From contig NZ_CP119968.1 in the NCBI RefSeq assembly GCF_032163395.1, forward strand, positions 1,659,501 to 1,723,500: 64,000 bases of DNA, written 5' to 3'. Below, one piece after another: positions 37,194-46,181 of the stretch; positions within the stretch are counted from its first letter, which is position 1, and each line of letters begins with the position of its first letter. Source of the stretch: Gloeocapsopsis dulcis (GTDB lineage: Bacteria; Cyanobacteriota; Cyanobacteriia; Cyanobacteriales; Chroococcidiopsidaceae). Position numbers and translations under genes: made by a program. The notes beneath the pieces are model-generated. The model was not told the origin of the DNA. It worked only from the letters and a program-made list of their open reading frames with translations, and ran no database searches.

Positions 37194-38672
37194 ATGTCAC
37201 TTGGGAAAATTATAAATCAATTTAGGCGATCGCTACCTACTTTTACAGTTGCAATTACTACTTTTACTTATATAAATAGCTTACTTCCAGTTCAAGCAGC
37301 TCCTGTAACAGCTAAAAGTGCTGATTCTTTTGTCAACAGCATGTGTGTGAATACACACTTGGGCTACACTGATACTCCATATGTACGACAGTACAATACT
37401 GTCAAGCAAAAATTAGTAGAAATGGGTATTCGTCATATTCGCGATGGTGGAAGTCGGGAAGATGTCATCGCCAAGATGAAAGATTTGGCTGCTGTTGGAA
37501 TTAAGACTACATATATTATGAATCCCCAAGCAGGAGTCGCTCCTAACTCTTCTTATTGGGCGACAGCACCTAACTATAATATCAATGATTTTGTTAAAAA
37601 TAAAGTCGGCACAAATGTGATTGATGCTGTAGAAATTCTGAATGAAATTGATTTATTTCATAATCTTCACGGCGGGTACTATTGGCGTCCTTACGATACT
37701 CACAAAATTAATGATAATCCAAAATCTTCGCTCTATTGGGCAAAATATGCCACCAGTATGACAAAAGCTACTTGGAAAGCCTTAAAAAGCGATCCAGCTA
37801 CAGCTAATGTTAAAGTTATTGGACCATCATTAGGACGCACTTACGACTATAAAAACAAACCTCCCTTGGGTGATTTAAGTGCTTACGTAAATTGGGGAAA
37901 TTTTCATCCCTATCCTTATGGAGGTAACTCATTTAGCTATCCATTTAGCTATAACACAATCGATAAGTATTTCTGGCAAGGTAATTTCCCTTCAGTGAAT
38001 ATTGATGAGCGTCCCTATGCTTTCGATATGACAAAGCACATCTTTGGCTTGAAGCCAATGGCTGCTACAGAAACAGGTTACTTTACTACCGAAACTGAGT
38101 ATGGAATTTCTGAGGAAATGCATGGTAAGTATATGCCACGGGTGTTTTTAGAATACTTTCGTAAAGGCATTGCTCGCACCTGTTCTTATGAATTTGTTGA
38201 TGAGTGGGATGCGCCCAGCAATCGCGAAGCTAACTTTGGTTTACTCCGTAACGATCTCAGTCCCAAACCAGCTTACACTGCCTTAAGGAATATGATTGGG
38301 CTACTTAAAGATCCTGGTACCAATTTCACATTAGGTACTTTAGATTACACGCTGGATGTTACTCCGCCACAGGCATACACTCGAGAAAAATATGTCAAAT
38401 CTTTACTTCTGCAAAAGCGCGATGGTGACTTTTATCTAGTACTGTGGCATGATATCTCTAACGGTGACACAACTAGTACTCCAGTTCGAGAAATCGAACC
38501 CCCGCCGATGCCAACTCAGATTCAACTGAATACACCAATCGCTAATGCTACTGTCTATTCTTTAGATGACTTAGGTAACATGTCGATGTACAATGCAACT
38601 ATAAACGGCAATACAATTAACGTTGCTGTGACAGATAAGGCAATGATGGTCAAACTCATGCCTTACAAGTAA
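37194..38672 (+). CDS. Exported glycoside hydrolase, paralogue of the 33-kb lipoprotein
   Basis: A 492-residue secreted protein. A signal peptide ends near LLPVQAAPV (about 30-37). The catalytic domain follows the plan of its paralogue: VEILNEIDL gives the candidate acid/base E151 and ATETGYF the nucleophile E293, and both share NREANFGLLRNDLSPKPAY-type sequence. It has insertions rich in Tyr and Trp (160-185, 240-265) that could line a longer sugar-binding cleft, and a C-terminal beta domain. It lacks a lipobox, so one paralogue is probably membrane-anchored and the other free or outside the cell. A role in polymer trimming is inferred from position. Confidence 0.75.
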   Translation: MSLGKIINQFRRSLPTFTVAITTFTYINSLLPVQAAPVTAKSADSFVNSMCVNTHLGYTDTPYVRQYNTVKQKLVEMGIRHIRDGGSREDVIAKMKDLAAVGIKTTYIMNPQAGVAPNSSYWATAPNYNINDFVKNKVGTNVIDAVEILNEIDLFHNLHGGYYWRPYDTHKINDNPKSSLYWAKYATSMTKATWKALKSDPATANVKVIGPSLGRTYDYKNKPPLGDLSAYVNWGNFHPYPYGGNSFSYPFSYNTIDKYFWQGNFPSVNIDERPYAFDMTKHIFGLKPMAATETGYFTTETEYGISEEMHGKYMPRVFLEYFRKGIARTCSYEFVDEWDAPSNREANFGLLRNDLSPKPAYTALRNMIGLLKDPGTNFTLGTLDYTLDVTPPQAYTREKYVKSLLLQKRDGDFYLVLWHDISNGDTTSTPVREIEPPPMPTQIQLNTPIANATVYSLDDLGNMSMYNATINGNTINVAVTDKAMMVKLMPYK

Positions 38673-38673
38673 A

Positions 38674-38830
38674 GGTTTGGGTAAAGCAACTGCAAAACAA
38701 TTTGCCCGTGAAAGTGCTAAAGTTGCAATCTGCGCCCTTAGTAATTTGATAGATCAAGCAGCAGCAGAAATTACTAGTGAAACGAATCAAGATATCTTAG
38801 CAATACGCGCAGACGTCGCGCCCAAGCTGA
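38674..38830 (+). pseudogene. Remnant of a short-chain dehydrogenase
   Basis: Immediately after the glycosidase stop, an open frame reads GLGKATAKQFARESAKVAI and ends DILAIRADV. These are the first alpha helix and the third strand of a short-chain dehydrogenase Rossmann fold (G-x-G, then AKV-x-IC, then the acidic ADV). The first strand with TGAS and everything after ADV, including the catalytic Tyr-Lys, are missing; later codons bear no family similarity. It has no start codon at the proper place. It is a fragment of a lost gene. Confidence 0.6.
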
Positions 38831-38883
38831 TAAGGAACTCTTTAAGTTATCAGGTAGTTATTTTGAACTACATGAATTGCTGA

Positions 38884-39417
38884 AATATACTCTTATTGCA
38901 GTTATTTTCCAACACTTCATCTTTTCAAAACTACTACTTCAAAACAATTGAAAAATAGTTCCATACATTAATGCACTCTCTCCTCAACTAATATATAGCA
39001 ATCTGAGAGCAAAGTATTTAATTTTGGTTAACTTAACATTTTATATAAATGTGTTTGCAGTGATACTTAAATAAGTATCACTATGTGTTTATAGAGTCAA
39101 ATTTTTTATCAAGAACAATAAAGTAAATATCCCATAAAATCAGCTTTTAATACTTATAAACTGTCTCAAAGATAACATTTTTGTAGTTTTAAAAAAGAAA
39201 TAAAAAAAGTATTCCTTTAGCAAAAAACTGTTACAAATATTTGGTAATAATGATTGATTTTTATAGAAAAACTGTTAAATAAAAGACACTTTTTAACGAG
39301 TACTACATATATTGTCTTGTCATATCAAGTTGAGCGCAGCAAATTGCTGCAAAAAGATTCCTAGCGGAAAGCACCTGATATAGGCATCCGTTAACAGAAA
39401 TATAGTGAGGAGCAGCT
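38884..39417. other. AT-rich intergenic region upstream of the oxidase operon
   Basis: About 530 bases with no gene. It contains the 11-base inverted repeat at 39059-39082 and the promoter region of the amine oxidase. A GAGGAG ribosome site precedes the start at 39418. Confidence 0.5.
39059..39082. promoter_or_regulatory. Perfect 11-base inverted repeat with two-base centre
   Basis: AGTGATACTTA is followed by AA and then by TAAGTATCACT, its exact reverse complement. The size and symmetry suit a dimeric repressor of the TetR or similar type. No T-run follows, so it does not look like a terminator. It lies about 340 bases before the oxidase start. Confidence 0.5.
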
Positions 39418-40968
39418 ATGAAGAGACGAGACTTCATAACGGCAGTTGCTGCGTCAGCAGGTTCAGCATATGCCGCAATGAAAGCTTTGGATTTGCTAGA
39501 ACAGCCAGCTACAGCACAACAAGTACCACCGCAAAGACCATTTCAGTTGCAGCGTCGAGGAAGTCGCAAGCGCGTGATTATTCTCGGTGCAGGCTTAGCA
39601 GGAATGGCTGCCGCTTATGAGTTAGGTAAAGTAGGTTATGAATGCGTCATTTTAGAAGCGCGATCGCGTGCTGGGGGTAGATGCTGGACGTTGCGTGGTG
39701 GTGACACACTAACCGAAATCAATGGCACAACGCAGACAGTGCGATTTGATCGTGGCTTATATTTTAACCCTGGACCTGCGCGAATTCCCTATCACCACGT
39801 CACCATCGATTACTGCAAAGAACTTGGTGTTGAGCTAGAAGTTATTGTTAACCTGAGCCGCCAACAATATATTTACCAAGAAAACGCTGGTCCTTTGTCA
39901 GCAAAGAAAGTTCATGCCCGCGAAGCTGTGACAGATATGCGCGGGTATATCTCTGAACTCCTTGCTAAAAGCATCAATCAAAACGCGCTCAATGCATCGC
40001 TGACAACAGAAGATAAAGAGAGGCTAATTGAGTTTTTACGGACATATGGTGGTCTCGATCCAGACTTATTCTACCAAGGCTCCAGCCGTCGCGGCTACGC
40101 CGTACCACAAGGTGCAGGCTTGCAACCAGGAGAAGTTGCCGATCCCTATGATTTGAGTGCATTGCTTCAACTAGGTTTTGCTGGTAATGACGCATTTGAA
40201 TGGGGCTTTGATCAACAGATGACCATGTTCCAACCTGTTGGTGGGATAGATCAAATCGCCAAAGCTTTTGAACGCCGTGTGGGTAACTCGATTAATTACG
40301 AGGCGGTTGTTAAAGAAATTCGCAAATTACCTGATGGCGTAGGCATTATCTATAGCGATCGCTCTGGACAACGTCGTATTCGCGGCGATTATTGCATCTG
40401 CACGATTCCCTTATCAGTGTTAAGAGGTATTCCTGCTGACTTTTCCCCAGATATGAAAGAAGCGATCGCTAGTGTAACTTACGCTGTGACTGGTAAGAGT
40501 GGCTTGCAGTTCAATCGCCGTTTTTGGGAAGAAGACGAAAATATCTTTGGTGGAATTAGCTGGACTAACCAAGATATAGGTCAAATTTGGTATCCCTCGA
40601 ACGATTATCTCTCTCGCAAAGGTGTCATGTTGGGTTATTACAACTTTGGTCCTGCCGCAGCTAATGTGGGAGCATTATCACCCCAAGCGCGAGTCTCCCT
40701 AGCTTTAGAACAAGGTAGCAAAATTCATCCCCAGTATAAAAATCACTTTGACAACGGTCTTGCCCTTTTCTGGTCAAACATTCCCTACAGCTTAGGTGGA
40801 TGGGCAAGTTACACCACAGACGTCAGAGAGCAATACTATCCCAGACTAAACGAACCCGACGGCAATATCTACTTAGCCGGAGAACATCTCAGCTATCTTA
40901 CCGGATGGATGGCGGGTGCTTTGGAATCAGCGCGTTTAGTTACTGCCAAAATCAATGCCTTGGCGTAG
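39418..40968 (+). CDS. Tat-exported flavin amine/L-amino-acid oxidase
   Basis: A 516-residue FAD enzyme with a twin-arginine signal (MKRRDFITAVAASAG), so it is probably folded in the cytoplasm and exported. The FAD-binding motif VIILGAGLAGMAAAYELGK starts near residue 52, followed by LEARSRAGGRCWTLRGG. The C-terminus has GNIYLAGEHLSYLTGWMAGALESA, the second flavin motif of the monoamine oxidase/L-amino acid oxidase family. These enzymes convert amino acids or amines to imines with hydrogen peroxide release. The substrate is not determined. The next gene is an exported RidA-family protein that could take the imine. Confidence 0.85.
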   Translation: MKRRDFITAVAASAGSAYAAMKALDLLEQPATAQQVPPQRPFQLQRRGSRKRVIILGAGLAGMAAAYELGKVGYECVILEARSRAGGRCWTLRGGDTLTEINGTTQTVRFDRGLYFNPGPARIPYHHVTIDYCKELGVELEVIVNLSRQQYIYQENAGPLSAKKVHAREAVTDMRGYISELLAKSINQNALNASLTTEDKERLIEFLRTYGGLDPDLFYQGSSRRGYAVPQGAGLQPGEVADPYDLSALLQLGFAGNDAFEWGFDQQMTMFQPVGGIDQIAKAFERRVGNSINYEAVVKEIRKLPDGVGIIYSDRSGQRRIRGDYCICTIPLSVLRGIPADFSPDMKEAIASVTYAVTGKSGLQFNRRFWEEDENIFGGISWTNQDIGQIWYPSNDYLSRKGVMLGYYNFGPAAANVGALSPQARVSLALEQGSKIHPQYKNHFDNGLALFWSNIPYSLGGWASYTTDVREQYYPRLNEPDGNIYLAGEHLSYLTGWMAGALESARLVTAKINALA

Positions 40969-41044
40969 CTATGTCAAGGAAAGTTGATGAAAACACTTTT
41001 TAACTTAATTCGCAAGCATTAGTAATCACAAGGAAACAAGAGCA

Positions 41045-41632
41045 ATGAAGCGATATTTTAGCCGAGTTTTCAAACTAGGTCGTTGGTTAATTTTGAGTCT
41101 TTGTGTCAGCATATTTCTAATAGGTCTTCTTGGTGTTGATGTCCAAGCAGCTGTAAAAACGGCACCCTGGATGGTTACATTTTTTGGTCCACCCGAGTCA
41201 CCCATTTCCTCGGCTGTTGCGGTACCCCCAATTAAGGCTTATTACTGGACGAGTGGTACAGTACCGCCCGTGATAGATCCAAACGCACCAGCAGGTAGTC
41301 GCGAACGCTATGGAGATACCAAAACTCAAGCAATTGGTACTTTAGAGCGTATTCAGTCGCTTCTACAAGAATCTGGTCTCAGTTTGTCGGATGTGATTTA
41401 TCTTCGCGTTTATCTTGTAGCTGATCCATTCAAAGAAAACACCGTCGATTACCAAGGATGGTTCGATGCTTACGCTCAGTTCTTTAACACGCCAACAAAT
41501 CCTGTGAAAGTGGCACGTTCAACGCTTGCGGTTGCAGGACTTGTTAATCCAGACTGGTTAATTGAAATTGAAGCAGTTGCAGTCTATCCAAAATTAGGTA
41601 AATCATTCCCCTTATATTTACTATTCCATTAA
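41045..41632 (+). CDS. Exported RidA (YjgF/UK114) family protein
   Basis: A 195-residue protein with an N-terminal membrane/signal segment (about 14-36, ending VQAAVK), then a RidA domain (about 60-185). TLERIQSLLQESGLSLSDVI, the central strand, and NPVKVARSTLAVAGLVNP are typical, and the Arg in VARST matches the catalytic arginine of imine deaminases. RidA proteins hydrolyse reactive 2-imino acids to keto acids and ammonia. Most are cytosolic; here export next to an exported oxidase that makes such imines suggests a coupled extracytoplasmic pathway. A good AAGGAAA ribosome site precedes the ATG. Confidence 0.8.
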   Translation: MKRYFSRVFKLGRWLILSLCVSIFLIGLLGVDVQAAVKTAPWMVTFFGPPESPISSAVAVPPIKAYYWTSGTVPPVIDPNAPAGSRERYGDTKTQAIGTLERIQSLLQESGLSLSDVIYLRVYLVADPFKENTVDYQGWFDAYAQFFNTPTNPVKVARSTLAVAGLVNPDWLIEIEAVAVYPKLGKSFPLYLLFH

Positions 41633-41637
41633 AAGCA

Positions 41638-42273
41638 ATGGCTACAAGTCGTTGGAGTATTCTGGGTGCATTCTCTCTAAGCTGCTGGGGTATAATTGCT
41701 GCTCCAGCTGTAGCTGAGATGAAAAGAATCGACCATACTCTCAGATCTGAACCTAATCAAACTTTCACAACATTGATGCAAGAGGCAGAAGCTTTAGCAA
41801 CAACCCTTGTTGAGCAGGGATTTACTGAAGATAATGTCACTGAAGTTTCTGTTAATATCTTAGGCGAACGCCATGGACAGCAAGTACCACTTCTGTCCTC
41901 CAGGGTTTCACGCACTGACTGGCAAAAGCAACTAGGAATTCAGCACTGGACGCGATATTTTCGTACCTCTGGAGTACTACTAGGCTTCTTCAAACCGGAA
42001 GAGCCAAACCAAAGTCCTCTTTCTGCTTTTCCTAATCCTACGAGCGAATCCACTTTAAATCCTACATCTGGTGATAGCTCAATTCAACAACCTGCTTTAC
42101 CTCCAGGTATTCCTCCCTCAATTCAACAATCAATTCCAACTTCACCATCTGCTACTCCTGATATAAATAACAATACTCAGCAAATTACTATTCCATCCGC
42201 AGCAAATTCTCCTTCTCCTGATGACGTACTGCGAGGAGCTAGTCCTGAAGAAAGCGATCCAGGATATCGATAG
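41638..42273 (+). CDS. Secreted protein of unknown function with Pro/Ser-rich tail
   Basis: A 211-residue protein that starts five bases after the RidA-like gene. A signal peptide runs to about 26 (IIAAPAVAEM). A small domain (30-120) begins with a helix, TLMQEAEALATTLVEQGF, and contains VTEVSVNILGERHGQQVPLL-type strand and HWTRYF. The last 80 residues are low-complexity Pro, Ser, Thr, Asn and Gln, as in linkers at the cell surface. I do not recognise a family. Its tight coupling to the oxidase and RidA-like genes suggests a shared location or process outside the cytoplasm. Confidence 0.65.
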   Translation: MATSRWSILGAFSLSCWGIIAAPAVAEMKRIDHTLRSEPNQTFTTLMQEAEALATTLVEQGFTEDNVTEVSVNILGERHGQQVPLLSSRVSRTDWQKQLGIQHWTRYFRTSGVLLGFFKPEEPNQSPLSAFPNPTSESTLNPTSGDSSIQQPALPPGIPPSIQQSIPTSPSATPDINNNTQQITIPSAANSPSPDDVLRGASPEESDPGYR

Positions 42274-42392
42274 ACTTTAGGGTAGTAGTTTTTGTATTTG
42301 GGGCTTGCTTAGCTTGCTGCTATTGCTCATTCCTGGTAAAAGATAAAATGTGTTGGATCAAGCGATCGCAAGTTAAGGCATAGTAGTTCAAG

Positions 42393-42443
42393 CGTACAGT
42401 GTGAGTAAGTTGCAAGTATACACTGACTTACTTGTGTTGTACG
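42393..42443. terminator. Long imperfect inverted repeat between convergent genes
   Basis: CGTACA and AGTAAGT on the left pair with ACTTACTT and TTGTACG on the right, with a few mismatches in the stem. It lies between the secreted-protein gene and mgtC-like gene, which converge, and overlaps the last codons of the latter. It could serve as a two-way transcription end, but there is no clear T-run. Confidence 0.35.
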
Positions 42444-42967
42444 TCCTCAGTAGATACTGTCTCCTTAGCCTTAATGTTTCTTAGCTGGTATTCATTAAGA
42501 CGAATCAGAGGAGACTTTTTCAATTTTTTTACTCCACTGAGAACCACTAATGCCATCACAGTACCAACTAGACTCATGCGCCATAGTCCACAACCTGCTG
42601 CTGCCCCTAATCCCGCAGCTAGCCAAATCGTAGCAGCCGAAGTTAGCCCTTTAACTTCCAGCTTATTCAACTTTTGATGCGATTGCTGTAAAATCATTCC
42701 CGCGCCTAGAAATCCTACTCCTGTGGCAACACCTTGCAACGTTCTACTTAGTGCATTAGTTGAGTAGAAGGTACTGTCACCATCTACCTGCAAGGGAATC
42801 ATGACAAACGCAGCAGCACCTAGACTCACGATCATATATGTTCTCAAACCAGCAGGTCTACCAGGCTGTTGACGATTAATACCAATCGCGCCCCCAATTA
42901 CCAATGCGCTAGTCAGTCTAACAATAATACTCTGCCAATCGCTTGGACTGAAAAATATCGAGTTCAT
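42428..42967 (-). CDS. MgtC/SapB-family membrane protein
   Basis: A 179-residue membrane protein with about five transmembrane helices in the first 140 residues. RLTSALVIGGAIGINRQQPGRPAGLRTYMIVSLGAA is the family signature region, here interrupted only for length: key elements are GGAIGINR and RPAGLRT. A ThrGly-rich GVGFLGAGMIL motif follows near 83-93. MgtC proteins are linked to magnesium limitation and inhibition of F-type ATP synthase in pathogens; in free-living cyanobacteria their role is unclear. The short polar tail after 145 lacks a full ACT-like domain. Confidence 0.85.
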   Translation of the reverse strand: MNSIFFSPSDWQSIIVRLTSALVIGGAIGINRQQPGRPAGLRTYMIVSLGAAAFVMIPLQVDGDSTFYSTNALSRTLQGVATGVGFLGAGMILQQSHQKLNKLEVKGLTSAATIWLAAGLGAAAGCGLWRMSLVGTVMALVVLSGVKKLKKSPLIRLNEYQLRNIKAKETVSTEDVQHK

Positions 42968-43185
42968 TACCTACACTTATAAAAAAACTGGATAACAGCA
43001 GCCAAGAGCGATCGCCTTTTCTCAACCTAAAATACGGTAATCCGCTCGACTTACTCGTGATTAAGATTAAGAATAGGTTAATAACAACAAGACAGCAAAA
43101 AATATTCTTGTTCTACGGCTACCTTGCTTTAACAGTGCCATCCATCACCATCGGTGTTAGGTCTGCCTTGAATCGTTGAATGTAT

Positions 43186-44559
43186 CTAAATCCAAATATC
43201 AGAAGTACAGTCTCCGCCAGGATAACGCATTTCATGGGCACGAGCTGGACCTGCGGGTTCTTGACCAAAGTCTACATAAAAGTCTTCATTAATTTTTAGA
43301 CCGCCATTTTCTGTATCGCAGTCAATTTGCAACATATAAGAACCACTCTTGGCGAGTTCTGGATAAAACTGGTTGTCCCAGGTACTAAACAGGGAATTGG
43401 TGACATAGAGACGTTTACCATCAAGACTCAATTGCAGCATTTGTGGTCCGCCTTGCAACTGATGTCCTTGGATTTCACCACCTTTACCCAGCAAGCCACC
43501 ACACCATACTTGACCTGTTAACTGAGGATTCCCTGGCTCTGAAATATCATATTGGCGAATGTCGCCATGCAACCAGTTGGAAAAATATAAATAGCGATCG
43601 CTCATTGAAATCAAAATATCCGTAATCAGCGATGGCACTGGAATTTGCCAGCCTTCGACATTAACCGATGGGATATCAATAACTTTCTCAACTTCCCAAT
43701 GTCCGTTAGATTTGTGCCAATGCCACACGTTACTACTTAATGCTGCACCAACAAAACCATGAGTACTATCAGGATCGTGATGAAAGCGGACTTCTAAAGG
43801 AATTAAGCCTTCCTCACCTAAATCAACACTTTGGACAATTTTATGCTTAGACCAATCCCAAAAATGGAGTTGATGACCGTAATTTCCTGCGGTGACATCA
43901 TTCAGGTCAAAACCAGGATAATAAGTTTTCGGTGCGCCCCATTCACTACTAACCATCACATTATGACGTGGTTGATACCAGAAGTCATAGTTAAACTTCA
44001 TTCCTGTAGACTGTTCCCAACGCCCCGCAATTTCAAAATCGGTGTCGAGTAACAAAAAGCCACCAGGCGCATTACCTTCACTGTCACCCAGCATCGAAAT
44101 CATCACATGACTATCCGCAAGGCAATGTACGGTATGAGGGGCAGTTAAATATGTTTTCTGTTTAATTTCTTCGGGTTCAATAACTTTATGTAGTTTGGGC
44201 GATCGCTTCTCTGCAACATCAATAATATAAATTCGGCTCGATCTTTGACCAGGAACAACTAAAAAGCGCCGCGACTTACTCGTATCACCATGACACGAAC
44301 TGCAAGCATTCCAACCAAAATGGTGCAACTCATCACCAACATATGGCATTGGTAAGCGATGAATGACTTGCGAATAGGTAGGTGAATCGGGATCAACGTC
44401 GATTGTTGCCAAGTAATCGGGTTCTTCAATTCCCGTACCTGTGTAGAGGGCAATTGTATACAGCAGCTTTTCTTGTTCGGCTTTTATTGCATCTGCTGGC
44501 GACGCATAACCTGGTCCACAGCAGGCATGATTACGATCACTTTGATGTAACTCAGCCAT
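43186..44559 (-). CDS. Selenium-binding protein 56 family methanethiol oxidase
   Basis: A 457-residue protein of the SBP56 family, beta-propeller enzymes known in bacteria as copper-dependent methanethiol oxidases that form formaldehyde, hydrogen sulfide and hydrogen peroxide. Visible family signatures are [14 protein letters not shown] near 84, [56 protein letters not shown] and the C-terminal [16 protein letters not shown]. His-rich motifs are candidate copper ligands. It has no signal peptide. It lies 15 bases after a CRP-type regulator reading frame and close to cysH and cysK, so a role in organic sulfur use is likely, by neighbourhood. Confidence 0.88.
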   Translation of the reverse strand: MAELHQSDRNHACCGPGYASPADAIKAEQEKLLYTIALYTGTGIEEPDYLATIDVDPDSPTYSQVIHRLPMPYVGDELHHFGWNACSSCHGDTSKSRRFLVVPGQRSSRIYIIDVAEKRSPKLHKVIEPEEIKQKTYLTAPHTVHCLADSHVMISMLGDSEGNAPGGFLLLDTDFEIAGRWEQSTGMKFNYDFWYQPRHNVMVSSEWGAPKTYYPGFDLNDVTAGNYGHQLHFWDWSKHKIVQSVDLGEEGLIPLEVRFHHDPDSTHGFVGAALSSNVWHWHKSNGHWEVEKVIDIPSVNVEGWQIPVPSLITDILISMSDRYLYFSNWLHGDIRQYDISEPGNPQLTGQVWCGGLLGKGGEIQGHQLQGGPQMLQLSLDGKRLYVTNSLFSTWDNQFYPELAKSGSYMLQIDCDTENGGLKINEDFYVDFGQEPAGPARAHEMRYPGGDCTSDIWI

Positions 44560-44574
44560 TTTCCCTACACCTCT

Positions 44575-45159
44575 TTAAATTTCGTAGTGCCAGAACGGTG
44601 GTTGATCTTGTAGGACAATAAATTGCCGACCTTGGCGCTGAATAATGCCTTGCTTTTCAAAGTTACTCAGTAGCCTTGTGACTGTGACGCGAGTTAATCC
44701 AACCAGTTCAGCAATGTCTTGATGAGTTAAGCGTAAATCAATAAGTTGTCCTTGCTCAACTTCTTGACCAAACCGTTTTGCTAGCCAAGCCAGTAAATGC
44801 AAAAGTGCTGTTTCCGCTTGTCGGCGGTGTAAGATCTCCATCAACTCCCCTAAGCGTTGAATGTGTAAAAGCATAGCTTCCACAACTTCTTGCCGATTGT
44901 CGGCTGATAATAAGGTTGCTTCTACAGGAGTCAAACATTCAATATACAAAGGGTCAGCTAGCGATAATCGCTTGCCAACAACATCTCCTGGTCCCCATAA
45001 TCCCAAAGTAACGTATGTTCCTTCCTCAAAGATAGTTAAAGTGCGAACTGCTCCAGTTTTGATGAACTAGAGACGATCCTGCTTCAATGGAAGAAAACTG
45101 CGACGTGTAAATTTCGATGTTGAATGAAAAGACTGAGGCGCAACAAGAGAAGCAGTCAT
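44575..45159 (-). pseudogene. CRP/FNR-family regulator interrupted by an in-frame amber codon
   Basis: Reading from the ATG at 45159, codons 1-30 end RRSFLPLKQDRL, then TAG at 45069-45067, then the same frame goes on FIKTGAVRTLTIFEEGTY and VTLGLWGPGDVVGKRLS. Cyanobacterial CRP-family proteins have a tryptophan-type residue at this place, so TGG to TAG is a likely cause. The rest holds the dimer helix (about 90-115) and a winged helix-turn-helix, LTHQDIAELVGLTRVTVTRLL, that looks intact. A shortened product from a TTG at 45006 would lack most of the cyclic-nucleotide-like domain. A sequencing error cannot be excluded. The methanethiol oxidase gene follows 15 bases downstream. Confidence 0.75.
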
Positions 45160-45242
45160 AGCGAGTTATTCTCAGTAATCATAGGATAAATGCGATCGCC
45201 TGTGTGGTACCTACCGCTTTCTAACTCTCAACTTTGAAGTTT

Positions 45243-45971
45243 TTATAGGTGAATACCACATTCTGTTCTCCCCATACCCCGCCAGCGACCAGCACGTTCA
45301 TCTTCGCCAGCACCTACTGGTGTTGTTGTTGGTTCATCTCCAATACTGGGATAGCCTCGATCGTGTAGTGGATTATAAAGTACGTTATGTCTCATGATAT
45401 ACTTCCACACATCTTGGCGTGTCCAACTTGCTAGGGGATTAATCTTGAGTCGCCCATGTTTGTCGCGCTCAAAAATGGGAGTATGCGATCGCGTTGCTGA
45501 TTGATCGCGACGTCTTCCGGTAATCCAAGCTGTCGCACCTAATTCATGTAGCCCACGTTGCAGTGGCTCAACTTTCGTTAAGTAATGATACTGCTCAAAG
45601 TCTGTTTTCCACAGTGACTCTCCATAGCGCGCCGCAAAACTTTCTCGCGAGTCAGCATCAGGTACTCGATAAACGTGTAAATCTAATTCATAAAGCTTTT
45701 GAGCTTCTCTCACAAGTGCCAAAGTTTCTGGAAAATGGTGTAGCGTATCCAGAAATAAAACTGGCATTGGAGGATTAGGAGCGATTTGGTAGAGCATATG
45801 CATAATTGCCATACCATTAACGTTAAAAGCACTACTTTGGATTAAACCTGGGCGCAAGTTTTCTAAGCACCATGCCAGGATATGGATTGGATGGACATCG
45901 GCAAAGCGCTGATTCAATTCGTCTAAATCAAGGCTATGTGTTGTTTTCGGTGCGACATCTTGAAGGAGCAT
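45243..45971 (-). CDS. cysH: Phosphoadenylyl-sulfate reductase
   Basis: A thioredoxin-dependent PAPS reductase of about 242 residues that makes sulfite in assimilatory sulfate reduction. LFLDTLHHFPETL, the TGRRRDQSATR loop for the phosphosulfate and the C-terminal ECGIHL with the catalytic Cys are seen. The paired cysteines of iron-sulfur APS reductases are absent, which favours PAPS as substrate. A GTG at 46037 would add 22 residues without family similarity, so I prefer the ATG at 45971. A palindromic motif that recurs before the arylsulfatase lies about 185-210 bases upstream. Confidence 0.88.
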   Translation of the reverse strand: MLLQDVAPKTTHSLDLDELNQRFADVHPIHILAWCLENLRPGLIQSSAFNVNGMAIMHMLYQIAPNPPMPVLFLDTLHHFPETLALVREAQKLYELDLHVYRVPDADSRESFAARYGESLWKTDFEQYHYLTKVEPLQRGLHELGATAWITGRRRDQSATRSHTPIFERDKHGRLKINPLASWTRQDVWKYIMRHNVLYNPLHDRGYPSIGDEPTTTPVGAGEDERAGRWRGMGRTECGIHL

Positions 45972-46154
45972 AGTTAGCTTTTTTTTGATCGTTTCTCTTG
46001 CGGCGAAAGTACACCCAACATCTGCTTGCGCTGTCACATCGTTACAAGTCCAAGCTTTTCAGCTATCTGGTGGCAATAGCGATCGCTGACTACCACTACT
46101 TGTTCGCATCGACAAAGTTTTTTGCTGATCCTGGGCATCCTCTCTTATTCTAAT

Positions 46155-46181
46155 CTACGGTATCTTGGTAGGAATATCGTA
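46155..46181 (-). promoter_or_regulatory. Sulfur-box candidate upstream of cysH
   Basis: CTACGGTA is followed, after four bases, by GGTAGGAATATCGTA on the plus strand; read toward cysH it is TACGATATTCCTACC then TACCGTAG. The two ends form an imperfect inverted repeat. The same arrangement occurs at 52370 before the arylsulfatase and at 15726. The region lies between divergent cysH and cysK and could control either or both. Confidence 0.65.

Noticed and set aside
38831-38981. Frame-shifted continuation after the dehydrogenase remnant
   Set aside because: Another frame runs on for about 50 codons, but it has no dehydrogenase similarity, so it does not restore the gene.
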